From Gryganskiella cystojenkinii (lineage: Eukaryota; Mortierellomycota; Mortierellomycetes; Mortierellales; Mortierellaceae), in contig JAAAIG010000413.1 in NCBI GenBank assembly GCA_015852425.1, forward strand, positions 1 to 32,336: 32,336 bases of DNA, read 5' to 3'. This document shows, piece by piece, positions 10,500 to 22,438 of the stretch. The position numbers were made by a program, and so were the translations under genes. The notes below the pieces were generated by a model. That model did not search any database and was not told the origin of the DNA. It saw nothing but the letters and a program-made list of their open reading frames with translations. Position 1 is the first letter of the stretch. Each line of letters opens with the position of its first letter.

Positions 10500-10575
10500 G
10501 CCCTGAGAGGGGGCCGAAAGTATCAAATTAGAGAGGTTATCAAGTAAGAGCGGATCAAGTTAAAGTGTATCTCAG
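10500..10575 (+). repeat. Pogo-like transposon end fragment (subterminal repeats)
   Basis: Contains three imperfect direct units: tatcaaattagagagg (10521), ttatcaagtaagagcgg, and atcaagttaaag. The first matches tatcaaattagaggggtt at 6328, and the flanking G-rich gagggggcc block matches too. I see no matching inverted partner nearby, so this looks like a solo end or a remnant of a deleted copy. Confidence 0.55.
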
Positions 10576-11088
10576 AACCATTATTGACTCCACGGCACTC
10601 TCCACTGCAATAACAATGGCCCATGACAGCGGCTCCGAATTGAAGGTTTAAGAGCAGTGCGGCCGCCGCAGTGCAGCATGATCCTCCAATTACGCTGAGT
10701 ACCTACGTCTGGGCTTTCGGAAGTATTGATTTTTTTCTTTCCACTTAGAATCAAAATGCAAAAGCTCGATTTGTGTCTGTTCCTCCAATCGTCGTCGGCA
10801 CAACAGGATCAAGAGTAGTCATACACCATGTCCAAGCAGGACCTTTGTCGAAGACAACAGAAATCAAGAGAACGAAATCGACACCCATGCCAAGAACAAA
10901 AGCATCAGATAAGCCGACCGAAAGACCTCACGGCTCTGGAGATGAAGAAAACGTACGACTTGTCACTAAAACCATAAAGAACCTGGGTATTGATATCAGC
11001 GCTAAGGTTACCTTCATCTAAGCATGGTGACGAGTCGTACGCAACATAACAAGGACAAAGCTGCTTTAGCAAGAAAAATTCAACATCC

Positions 11089-11109
11089 ATAACACGCTTT
11101 GCGTGTTAT
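11089..11109. repeat. Perfect inverted repeat (9-bp stem, 3-nt loop)
   Basis: ataacacgc - ttt - gcgtgttat is a perfect stem-loop in otherwise gene-poor DNA. It is short enough to arise by chance, and no role can be assigned. Confidence 0.6.
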
Positions 11110-11129
11110 CGAGGAAAGGGACCGAATCA

Positions 11130-11510
11130 TCTTTGCCTCTGGTGGACACGGTCAGAAAGAAGAAATAAAAGAAAAGATGATCGAAATCAGCTTTGAAAAA
11201 GATCTTTTCCTTGTTGTTCATGTCAGCCACAGTACTCATTGTACCTGCTATTGAGTTGACGCACGCAAGAGTGCCTTGTCAACGAATGACAAGAGAATAA
11301 TAGAGTCGGCCATGCAAGTCTCTGTGGAAACGTTCCCGTATATATGCTTTAACAAACGCCCTCTTGTAATGGACATCGATACCACCTCGATGAGGGGATT
11401 CAAGAGGAACTATGGCATCAGCATTGGTCAAGGGTAAGGAAAAAAGAACGGTCTCGAGTTCAAAAATGTCGCCCAAGCTCTGGGACCGCACGACCCGAAA
11501 GACATATAAA
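11130..11510 (+). pseudogene. Possible decayed coding fragment, unidentified
   Basis: Two stretches read like protein on the + strand. One around 11110-11265 includes RVIEERDRIIFASGGHG. The other, around 11282-11508, includes KRPLVMDIDTTSMRGF and VAQALGPHDPKDI, and is broken by a TAA after GISIGQG. Composition is that of globular protein, not low complexity, but I recognise no family and there is no complete frame. It may be a remnant of a mobile-element gene or of a lost host gene. Confidence 0.3.
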
Positions 11511-11890
11511 CTGTGACGAGACTGGGCGTCATTGGAAGATCTCCACAAAAAGAGCAGAGTCGTTGAATACAGGGCCAATAAACGGTATTAATCCCATCCG
11601 CGATTGCTCGAGTTTCTGTGCTGCTCTGCTGCAACAGGTACAGATACACCCTCCGTTCTCAGTAAAGCATTTGTAAGAGACCATTGCTGAAGGCTCATCT
11701 AATAGGCACATATTGATTCCTTGTGATAGGCACCAGTGAACCCTAAGGAGGCGTGGATGAGGTTACTGTGGAGCATATACTACTGACTGAAAGAACTAGT
11801 GGCGGTATTCGTGGTATGACAGGTATGGGAAACCGAAGGAGAAAGTGTCCTTTCGTCTGTAAGAATTGAGCATGGGCACATTAGAGCTTG

Positions 11891-11896
11891 TTTATT
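11891..11896 (-). terminator. Candidate poly(A) signal for neurofibromin
   Basis: AATAAA on the - strand (tttatt on +), about 170 nt after the neurofibromin stop codon. It is the nearest canonical hexamer I noticed downstream of the stop. Confidence 0.45.
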
Positions 11897-12065
11897 AAAT
11901 ATTTATAGAGATATAGTTTTTGAGAGGCAGAAAAACAAGCATAGAGTACAAAAAAAAATAGAGGCTTTCGGGATTTGTCACATTCTACATGAGCGTAAGC
12001 GCGGCCCTCAGCTTTTTTGAAATGTGCTAAAAATTTGGTTATGACACCTCCCATCAATTTTTTTT

Positions 12066-15000
12066 TTACTGGATTATCCTCTCCACAAGTTCGCTCACCA
12101 ACACAGCGTGCTTGTGGACTGTCGGACGTCCATTGCTAGGATTGAACCCAGGAGCGCCCGTGTCCATGAGACCAGCAAAGCCCAACTCTGTCAGATACGC
12201 CAATTGACTCGCCTTTTGCGTATTCGCGGCTGCAGCACTAAGCACTGGGTCTGCCACGACGGCGAAAATAATTGACTGTACAGCGTCGATGATTGGAACG
12301 ATTTGTGAACTGTTGATGATCTGGTTCATTTTCGGCAGAAGCGACTCATACCTGTAAAAAAAANNNNNNNNNNTGAATTAGTCCACTGCTCAAGTTTGTC
12401 GCACAAAAAATCGATTGTATCTTCCTGTCAATCTATTAAATAGCCTGCCTCTCTCTCCACAACACTTACACAAGAGCAAAAACCTCGGGGAGAGCAACGG
12501 CCGCCTCAGCCAGGAAGGCGTACAGGAATAGACGTTCAGACTCGGTCTCCGCATTTTGAAGCATGGTCACGACCAGGGTAACAAGCAGCAGCCCTGTGGT
12601 GTTGTCCGGAATGACAAGATAATCAAAGATCTTGTAGTACGTATCGTTCAGTGCGTTGTTGTTGACCTCGATCGAAGTGATTCCGACCAGATGCAACAAT
12701 TCCTTGAGCTCCATGTTTCTTGCCGCTTGGGGCAAGAGTGCGGCAAGGTAGCCCATCACACGAACGTCAACCATGTCCGGCGCAGTGCCCTTGACAGCAA
12801 TCTGGAGTATGGACCGCAGGACTTCGGTGGTTATAGTCTTTGTCGACGGGTGTTTCAGTCCCTTCAAAAGCGCGCCTGCCACTCCAAATGAAAAGTGTGT
12901 CTCAAAATTGAGTCCGATGGATTCGTCCAGGTCCTTTGTAACGTCCAAAAGCGGAATGCGTGCCCGCAGCAGGACTTCGTCAAGGGGTTCATGGACAAAG
13001 AAACCTTGTGCGTCCAGTACCTTCAGGACCACCTGCAATAGCTCGAGTGCGTAGTTGAACAATGGAACGTGTCCAATCTCGACAATGGATAGGCCAAGCC
13101 AGAACATGTGTTGGAGGTATCTTGACTCTGCAGGTAGATTGGCCGCAATGTTTGTAAGGCACATCACAATGCTGGCAATCAAGTTGCAGTCCGATTCCAC
13201 AAACATGGCAAGCGCACCACGAAGAGCAACAAGGATTTGGTACAGCAAGTCGTCATCGACCTCCTCCCTTGCCAAACAGCCAAGAGCAACGAATGCACGA
13301 GGCTGAATTGCTGGGTTGAATTGAAACGCGGTGCTCGTGACAAGACCCATCCATCGAGCCCTAGCAGCGTTTGCAGCATCTGTTTTTATATGAAGAATCA
13401 AAAACAAGACAGGTATTAGTCGTCGATAAAACCTTACAGGGAAAAAGCATACAATTTTCTTTTAAAAAAAAGTCCCATCGGAAGAGGTAAGAACATTACC
13501 ATTCGTTGGAGAGCCAAGCTCAATGACTTCCATCAAGGCTTTGCAAATGTTTTCGAGCCAGGTCAACGGCATCGGCTCGTTAAAGTCCTTGAGGGTTTCG
13601 GGCGAAATCACGAATGAATTGCTGTACGATCGACTCAGACCAAAGAGCATCCTAAACTTGTTTTCAGACAACTCTTGCAAAAGATCGAGCAGTTTTGCGT
13701 GGTTGGGGTCACTGGCAGGGATCGTTGTGGCGAGGGCCTGGACAATATTCGTGACCATGCCATGAACAGCGGACCTGACGACGGACGCGCCTGCAGCTAC
13801 CAAGAGCGTGGCAATATGACAGACCTCTGGCAAAAAGTTGAGCACGTCCTTGGTGTCGTTAAAGGACAGATTCATACAGAATCGAACTAGGACACCAATC
13901 TCTGTCCACGAAGAGTGATCCGTGAGTTGGCGCATAGGCTTGAGTCCTGTCTTGGAGATGACCTTGCGCAGACGCGAGATCACTTTGCCACTGATCGACA
14001 CGGAAGAGAGCGTTACGAGAGTGTCGCCGAGTTTCTCGGCCTGAACCGATCCAATGCCTCCGTCCATCGATTCAGAGATGAACAGATCCAAGACCAGGAC
14101 CACGAGCGCATCGATTTCCTCAACGCGGCTCCAAATGATGTCTTGCATGGAACCGTAGATCTCGGGTTCGTTCACGGTCATATCAATAAGACCCTTGATA
14201 ATCTCCCGAGTCTTCGCAAATCCAGCATGGTTGTCACTTGAACTCCTGCAGTACTTGGCCAAGTTTGAGAGCCACGGCGAGACAAATTCCAGGCAGCGGG
14301 GTTTCAAAGCCTTTGGCGTCTTTTGAAAGCCAATAAAGCACTCTGTCAGAAACTCGAGCGTCAAATGACTCTCTGTCCTAGCAAGCATCTCGCTCATTCG
14401 CCTGATAAAGGGAGCGTTGTTGGTGGGAATACAAAGACCCTTGGCGCTCAGCAGCTGGTTGCCAGTATCGAACTTGAACGTGTCCGACAAAGCACAGAGC
14501 AAGTTGTAGGAGGCCAAACGCAAAGCCGAGTCTGGGCTAGACAAATTGAACATCGACATCGTCAGCAGTGTTCCGGGCACGTCATTGGGACGGATGACGC
14601 GAGCACTGTAGTTGACGGGCTTGGAGGTCAAGAAACGCTGCTTAGTCTTTGCGATCGCCGAGATGATTTGATCACGCTTTGGACTCGAGAAGGTCATGGA
14701 TAACGAGCCATCCTCGTAGATGATGAAAAATTCGCCATCATCACCTCTGCTATGCGCCTTGGTGATATCATCCAGTTCGCTAATATGATACACGTCGTTG
14801 AACTGGCAGCTCATTCCTGTGAAGATCTCCTGCTTCTTTTGCTATAACGTGATCAATACACGCACACAAAAAAGAGACGTTGGTTAGAGAGAGATATTGA
14901 CTTAACCGTAGATTAAAAAAACTGCGAATTTTGATCTGTTTGCTCATACCACCACGATTTGAATAACTTCATGCCCAATCTTGAACAACACAGGTACAGG

Positions 15001-18000
15001 GGGTTGTCCAGGCGTGAGTTTGTTGACACCAACAATGCTGATGTTCGCATCCGCCTCCAGGGATGTGGTCGACTTTGGCAATCGCAAGTCCGACGGCGCA
15101 ATAAACTCGTTGAACTCATGAAGTCCCGACGGGAAAATGACACGCTTGGCAATACGAGAGGTGACCTGTCTAGAGAGAGTCTGGGTGTATCGACGGAAAG
15201 CAGTGTTGACATTGACAAAGTACAAGTTACACAGACCAAGGGCAGTGTCCGTAGGCAACAGCTGGAGGAACTGACTGATATTGTGGTCCGAGATCTCATT
15301 TGAAGGGCCAAAGCCGGTGACATCTATTACCAAGTCAAATGTTTTGTTTGCAACAGGCTCCAATAACTGCCATGAAAAAAAGACGAGGGGTAGGGTGTAA
15401 AACTCTTGTAAGTATTTTCATTGCAAATCATACTAACCAACCAACTTCAGTAAAATATAGTCCATAAAAACAGGGGGTTTGTCCACTTACCAAAAAGATG
15501 CGATACATGACAGTTTCGAGGTCCACGTTGTCCAATGACAGTTTACGCATCACAAAGTAAAAGACAGGTCGACGTTCCTTGGATAATCCACCTTCATAAA
15601 AGACTCCGTCCTTCAGGAGGTCGTCAATAGCCCGCCCGCGATTCTTGCGCATAAACTCGTGGTACTGGTGAATGTTGGGTGTGTTGAAGGTGACGGGCAC
15701 AACGTCGCGGCGATGACGCTCAGGTGGAGGTCCCAGTTGGGCTAAAAGAGTCGATAGGGTATCAAATGAGCGCTTGGTTGACAGATACGTCTTGTCTTCC
15801 TCCAGCTCTGCAGAGGTTTTCATCGTCAAGTCCTTGCTCATCCTCTCCAGGTTGAGAACCAAGTGGCGGTGGAGCGATGACCGATCACCAACTTCAATCG
15901 CTCTATAATGAGCAGGGTCCGTCGACGCAGGCTCGAGCTTTTGAGGCGTGCTGATCGTGATCAAGAACCGTGTAACTTTGTGAATGTTTGCGGCCAAAAA
16001 GTCGTTGAGGACAATCATGAAGGGCTCCTTGGCTCCAAAGAGGACGTTATTGCCCAAGTTTTGAATGACTTTTGTGATCAACAAAAGTCCACGGCGAACT
16101 TTGGCGTTCTCGATAGGAGCCTGTAGCAGCCCATCAGACTCTGGAGCAACGATAGCCGGGCACAGGAATCGCAAAAAGATGAACCCTCCGACGGCCGTAA
16201 ACTTTGCATCTGGAAAGCGATCGCCAACAGCCTGAGAAAGATACCAGCAGACCTCCCTGAATGAGCTAGGAACTTTTGATGCAGAGTCCGTGATCTGGTC
16301 CAAAAACACCTGGGCCATGTTCTTCAAGTTCTCAAAGTTGACATTCACATCCTCGTCGGGTCCAAGGCGGGTCGGATCAAGTTCATACGAGCCCTGAGAG
16401 GGGAGGGTCATTAGGGCATTCAGAAGAGGCTGCAGTGTACTTTTCAGGTAGTCGCCACCCTTGAGTTTTGCAAAGACTGTCAGCAGTCGAGTCGCCATGC
16501 AATTTCTGCGGAACAACTCCGACTCGCCTATAAGTTGTAAATACGGAAGATGTAAGCTTGCAGTCGACATTGCTGCTCTGGGATGACAAGCTAAGTACCA
16601 GAATGTCACTCATGGCATTGCGTGATATCCACTTGTCTTTCGTCTTACCTGTTTCCCTGACCTCTTTCATAATGATAGCCTTGAGCAGTGGCATGGCCAG
16701 CCCGCGACTCTCAAACACGTGCAAAAGCACAATCGCCAGGTCGTCAATCTCACTGACTGGGCACACATTGCAGAGTGATAACACCAGTGTAAGGTCTGGT
16801 GAAGCAATGAGATCGATCAACTTTTCGTAGCGATCCTCCATGCCACTCTCAGACAAGACGGCGAATTCGGTTCCCTGTTTCAAAATGTTTGTCAAAACCT
16901 GCATAAATGCTGTTCTCGTCCTGTCGTCCTCGTGGTATCCCATGGAGAGTGAGTACTTGAGACCAGTCTCGATATTAGCACTCAACATGTTTGACAGGGC
17001 CTTGATGGTATAGTCCTTGAGAGGTCCGAGGTCGCGGACGATGGCCTTTGACTAGTAAACATTGAAGTAAGGCAAATAAAATAAGCAACATTAGAATTGA
17101 TATCGCAGAACACTCATTGAAGGGCAATCAGGAAGCAAAGGCGATTGCATTGATTTCAAATCCCTTACCTTGGCAAACAAGAGAGCAAGATCCTCGTTAT
17201 TTTGTCGATGGTAAGAAGGTCCTGACTCAATATACTCCAGGACACGACAGCGGTTCAGCAGCTTCAAAAAGAAGTTGAAGTATCGATAAAAAATCGCAGA
17301 TCGGATCTGAGTCATATCGGTATCATGGGTCGTCTCGTACGGCTGCAGAGGAAGCTGGTACAAAAGTGAGACGATGGACTTCATGCAAGCAAGATCCAGA
17401 TCGCGGTAAAGTCGCCCATTACTCGTCGTGTCCTCTTTTTCTTCGACGTAGGATGGCATCTCCGTTGGCTAGGTCATGAAGAATCAAAAAAAAATATCGG
17501 TCAGTCATAGGATCTACGTTTTTGAAGCTTAGGTTTTACTAGGCCAGGGGTACGTTGCCCTTACCAAAGAAAAATCGGAGGTCCACTCAATCATAACCTC
17601 GACCATCTTGTTGCGCAAGCGGATCTCTTGCCGGAGACTGATGTATTCTTTCTTGAGCATGAGTGTCTCACAAAGCTGGCACATTTTGATCTTTACGCGG
17701 AGACCGTTCAAACTGTGACCGAGTCGATGGAGATACCGAGCAAAGTAGAGGACCAGCGAGTTAAAATCCACAGTAAAGATGGCGTCCGCAGGTGTAGACA
17801 TACGATCCAGCACCAGTTTGAGTACCGAGATCGCCTGGTCCACAAACATCGTGTACTGATCCGTGCACATAGGCTCTCCGTGGCTGTCAAAGAAACGAGA
17901 CACGACAAACATCAACTGCTTGAACAGGACTGGATACAAAGCAGGCGAAAGTTCCGAGCCCAAAGTCTGCTTGACCACATCCCTGACAAGGATTTGTTCG

Positions 18001-21000
18001 TTGACGAGAAGCTGCACCATATCCAACATGTACCGCTCCACACTCGCCTGCGCTGCCTTTGTCTCATTCACAGAGGACCGACGAAAGTTCTCCCCAGGTG
18101 GACTAGTTTTTGGCACGACATTCGATGGGAGTGATGCACCGGCAAGCGCAGCTAAAAACCCGGTAAAGTTTTGCCATTCGGCGTTACGGGGAGCTGAGGG
18201 GTCGATCACGAAACCGCCCTTGGGAGGTGGAGGGAGCGCTGTGGATCTCTTGGGATTTCGGTTTTTTTCCAATGGTTCCATAGCATCGTAGAAGGCCATT
18301 TCATCTTTGGTCCAGAAGACCGTGATATTCTTCCACCTGCGATATGCTTCCTCCCAAGCGCCGAGATTTCCAGGGGTAGGTTGTGAGATTTGTCGAATGA
18401 TCCTCCTGAGACGCTTTTGCTGCGACACGCGACCTTCATGGTTGAAATGGAGATGGTTAGAGTTAGTGATTGAGGTGACAACGAAAAGTAAAAGCAAAAG
18501 GAAAAGCAAAAGAAAAGCAAAAAAAAAAATTGGCAGACGCCATAAAGGTGACTTTCACCTACCAGCAACAACAGCACTTGGGGCAGAGAGTTCCATGTAA
18601 ACATCGATATTCTCCAAGAGTGAGAGTTGTCCAAGATTGGGGTTGACAACCTCTTGCGTGATGACTGTTTCCTCACAGAGTAAGCTGATACAGCTGACCG
18701 CCATCGTGCAAATGTCTTGGTCCGGTGCGCAGATGAGGATCAACAATGCAATCTCCAGAGCCACACTTGTGGCAAACCGCTTAGGGATGTCGTGGCAGGC
18801 AATGGCCAGTTCCTACAGGTCAACCGTGTATAGAGCCTGTTCATGTTAGTCAATCTGAACAGAAAATCAAAAAAAGGGAGGGAGAGGAGTCCCAAAAAGT
18901 ATCCATCCAGCGTTATGTTTTTTTGCCGTGGTAAACTTGCCTGATGATCCTTCAAAAAGATATTGCGCCTCGACATGAGTTGCTGGAGCAACTCTAACAA
19001 AAATCTCGCTTTTTCGTCTGTGCACTTGAGCTCCATCAACTGACGGGCAATGGAAATAATGACATCTGAACTCAAGTTCCAAAATGTCACCATCAAGTTT
19101 GCTCCTGATCCCCAACGCTCAATTATTCTGGATTCGAACAACTGAAGAAGGACTTCGCCTGCAGTCGTACGGATGCCCATATGAACGTCATTCAAGCACT
19201 GTAAAAGGCCCTTTAAAAGTTGATGAATCTCCTCTTCCACGGTTTCTGGTGTTTCAGTCTAAACCGAACAATTACGAAAAAGAGACAATTAGTTTTACGC
19301 GATATTTTCGTTGTCATGCAATGTAACAGAGGCGATCAGACATATATATGACAAGAGTATATCAAAAAGACGTACCGCAACGGCAAGGACAGGATCGATT
19401 TGGTACATCTTTAACAAGTAGATGATCAGTTCTTGCTTGTCCTTGGCATTGTCGACCATGATCTTTTTGAGCTTACGGTCGACGAGTAGTTTCTTGTTGA
19501 GGATGTCCTGCGCTCTTTCTCTGACAACACTAACGCTCTCGGCAAAGAATCTTCTAAGAGGACCGCCCAAGGCGGAGGTAGCAGGCTGAATAGTAGGGTT
19601 CCATGGAAGACGATCTTCCTCGGAAGCAATGGTATAAAAGGACATGACAAGCACAAGCTTAAACGAGATGGGAGCCTTTTCACCTGCACATTCTGGAATA
19701 AGAGAGTGGATTACATGACGGGGGTTCAGACGATAGAATGCGGTCAAGCAACTCGCCATAGTAGCCTTGTCCACTGTGCCTTCGGTATCCACGTATGGTC
19801 TCTCTGGTGTGAATAAGAGTTCCTGGAGGTTTAAAATGAAAAAATAGCGTCAATAGGGAGTAAAAACAGATGAACGCTCTGCTATTTGAGACCTAGTCAT
19901 TAATCGTAACGATAAAAAAAAACGTACTTTGAGCTCGTTCTCAATTTCGGGGACAATATGCCGGAGAGCAGACGTGTCATTCTTGGAGACATATGTCGAA
20001 GCTTTACACACATCCACGTAGCATCGACCTGCAATCTCCATCAGGCTCTTGTTTCTCAGTGACTTTTTCAGGCCTTCCAGGAATTGAGCTTTCTTTGACA
20101 TGTTGTTGCGCGAGTCATTCATGGCGGCGTTCAACAGAATATCGGGGCAGAGAATGAGCAACATGGTCTGCAGAGGCCAAAAGTAAACTCGTCGCTTATT
20201 ATCAGTAGCGAGAGAATGACAGATATCAAAGAGGATATGAGGTTCACCCTCCATACGCTTCTGAGTCTGGCAGAGATGAACAAATTCGGCCGGAAAGACT
20301 TCGATCCAGTTCCAGATGGCCTTGTGAAGGACCTGCGCCATGACTGTTTGTGCTGACCGTTTGAGGTGCAAAAAGGTGGAGCGAAGCTCTAAAAAGTCGT
20401 GTCGAAATATGGAATATAAAAATGTATTAGTTTCATCGATGGCGTTTGAATACAAAGCCAAAGATTATCGGGCAACTGTCACAAACCTGTCAAAACTTGG
20501 CCAAGGCGACGCTGATTCAGACTGGCGGTTTCCAACAGTTTAAGTTCTGCGGTTTCGGGCCAGTCGTCGTTGGTGGTGGAGAGATGTTGGATTCTGGCCT
20601 TGAGACGCGCAAAGACGATGGGCCAGTTGGAGGCACTGATGTAGAAAAGGATCCGTCCAGCGGTCTTGTAGATTTCATTCGACAACTCTGGGTCCTGAAC
20701 AGTCGTGTTGCTTTGTGAACTCGCAATAGGAGCGCTGTCGGTGTCGGTCTTCTTTTTGTTGCTAGTATTGCTGCTGCTACCGACGTTGCTACTACTGCTG
20801 CTGTTGTTGTTATTATTGGTGTTAGGCGTTGGAGTCGACTCTGCGAGTGCTGCTTGGTCGCCATCGTGTGTGCCTTCGTTCAAGAATCGGGAAAGGACGC
20901 TGAGAACATATTTTGCAAGAGCATCCTCCAGTGGTGGCGGGTCACTCTGGCGCGCAGACGCAGCCGCAGCGATGGAGGAGACTACCATATCAGTCATGGA

Positions 21001-22438
21001 GCCGTTTATGGAGGCTCCGTCCCGCAGAGTGCTTTCGTTTTCGGAGCCATGATCTGTCTCACGGAGATGTTGGGTAAGCTGGTCCCTGTAAGCCTTCCAA
21101 TGAGCCTCCATGCACTGCGACAGAATCCTGAGAACAAATAGTTGGGACTGCATTACATCGTATGGTAGCACGTCCTCGAGGACCATGCCTGCTTGCTACA
21201 AAAAAAAAGGTAGAATGAAAAAGAAAATGAATGTTTTGCGTCAGTTCTCTGGACCGGTGATAGCAGGTGCAGCACGTTTGACGCGCCGGAGTGTGCCCAT
21301 GATCCAAACAATAATGGTTCATATTCTACTCGTCCACGGTCTGAAATGAAAAGGGGCGTCAATTTCCTTAACCTATCAATCCCTCCGTGTGTGCCCTTGA
21401 TCCTTGTCCAAGGACTTTCAAGAAAGAGTAACAAAGTCGGGTTACTTCCTTCAGCGAGGTAGTCTCTCTGGGTGTCATGGGCACCGTTCCCGGTCGGGAA
21501 AAGGAAAAAGTTGATTGTTGTTGTGTCCTCTTTGATCGTCGAGGTCTATTCCTTGGCCATGCCAGGGCTCTTTTTTTGTGTTTGTGTGTGAGTGTTTTTT
21601 TTGACCAGTTGCTCTCGAAAGGGAACCATCGTGTCCCATTTCCAATAATTATTCAATTCTGCTCAACTGCTCCCTGTTGTCCGGCCTGTTTCCTTGGTTT
21701 TTTCTGCTTCCCTGCTTTCGTACTTCCCGTAAACGTCTCTTTTGCTCTCATCAACGCTCTCGACACACCCTGGAGAGAACAGGTGGGGTTGTTCTTATTC
21801 CACAGTTCCTGGTCTCTTTTTTTTCAAAGCTCACCCTCACTCTCTCTCTCTCTCGCCTCTTTCTCTTGCTGAGTCATACAACGAGAAAGGCGAGCAAGAC
21901 CAGAGGGCGAAGGAATAATAAATGATATAGCAACGAAAGTAGCCGTGTTTTTTTTTGAAGGTACCTTTGAAATGTTTTCGAGTTGGTTCACAAGATGGTG
22001 ACAGATCAATCCGAGGCGGTAACGCGAGAGCTCGACCAACGAGACGATCGACTGCTGAATGAGCGGGTCCATCTCTATGCTCTCGAGCGAACGACCATTG
22101 TAGGGCAACTATTGTTAACAATGCATTATATGGTCGAAATGGGACAAGAGGAGAAAGAGCGCACAGGGTGTGGAAAAAAAAAGAGTGAGCGGCCGTCAGT
22201 GCGTGGTTTAGGAGAAGATTCGCGATTGTAGAGTACAAGTAGAGGCGGATAAAGTGCAACCGAGTCGTCTACAATCAGGGTATCGGTTCGATTGCACAAC
22301 TGTGGTGGGGAGAGTATCAATCAGGTGAAGATAGGGGGAGCGAGGGAGCGAGGGAGAGGAGAGATAGAGAGAGGAATATACCCTTGCAATAATCCTCCCA
22401 ACGAGCGAGAGGACCAGCTTGGCCTCGGTGTTCATCAT
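12066..22438 (-). CDS. NF1: Neurofibromin-type Ras GTPase-activating protein, full length
   Basis: Fifteen deduced exons: 22438-22382, 22108-21965, 21195-20487, 20388-19928, 19822-19376, 19258-18941, 18812-18563, 18433-17565, 17468-17169, 17051-16649, 16527-15491, 15366-14950, 14841-13500, 13379-12470 and 12351-12066. They join in frame to 2649 aa, close to human neurofibromin (about 2820). The RasGAP domain spans about 1200-1500, with the arginine finger at Arg1326 (LFRRN) and the FLRFLCPAI motif at about 1437-1445. It accelerates GTP hydrolysis by Ras. A Sec14-like plus PH-like module follows (about 1610-1880), then the long neurofibromin C-terminal helical region. The start is ATGATG at 22438, where NTEAKLVLSLVGRII matches the expected N-terminal helix. 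Exon 3 has an Asn/Ser-rich insert (about 20725-20830). The yeast counterparts are Ira1/Ira2. It lies in tandem 388 nt downstream of INTS2. Confidence 0.93.
12364..12373. other. Assembly gap (10 N)
   Basis: Ten N bases in the last neurofibromin intron (12352-12469). The flanking splice sites (donor GTAAGT at 12469, acceptor ACAG at 12352) are intact, so the coding sequence is unaffected. The true gap length is unknown. Confidence 0.99.
18813..18940 (-). other. Non-canonical GC-AG intron of neurofibromin
   Basis: Exon 6 ends ...GATCATCAG and is followed by GCAAGTTT, the classic GC donor consensus. The acceptor is CTGTAG before GAACTGGCC. This pair keeps frame and continues into the conserved ELAIACHDIPKR segment. 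The nearby GT at 18935-18934 would shift frame and meet an early stop with either acceptor I tested. Confidence 0.75.
21196..21964 (-). other. Unusually long neurofibromin intron 2 with CT/GA microsatellite
   Basis: At 769 nt this is several times longer than the other introns in the gene, most of which are 96-130 nt. It holds a short ct repeat at about 21838-21856. I see no additional conserved exon inside, and flanking exons join in phase 0 (ENISK|QAGMV). Confidence 0.7.

Larger units (their letters stand above)
10436..12065. other. Gene-poor region with transposon-end fragment and decayed coding-like sequence
   Basis: I found no intact gene. It holds the 3' flank of the GH47-like gene, a transposon-type end at 10500-10575, short protein-like but interrupted stretches between about 10770 and 11520, a perfect short hairpin at 11089-11109 and the 3' flank of neurofibromin, with a likely poly(A) signal at 11891-11896 on the - strand. 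Confidence 0.6.

Noticed and set aside
20705..21141. + strand Leu-rich frames opposite neurofibromin exon 3
   Set aside because: They are antisense to the Asn/Ser codon repeat and conserved coding sequence.
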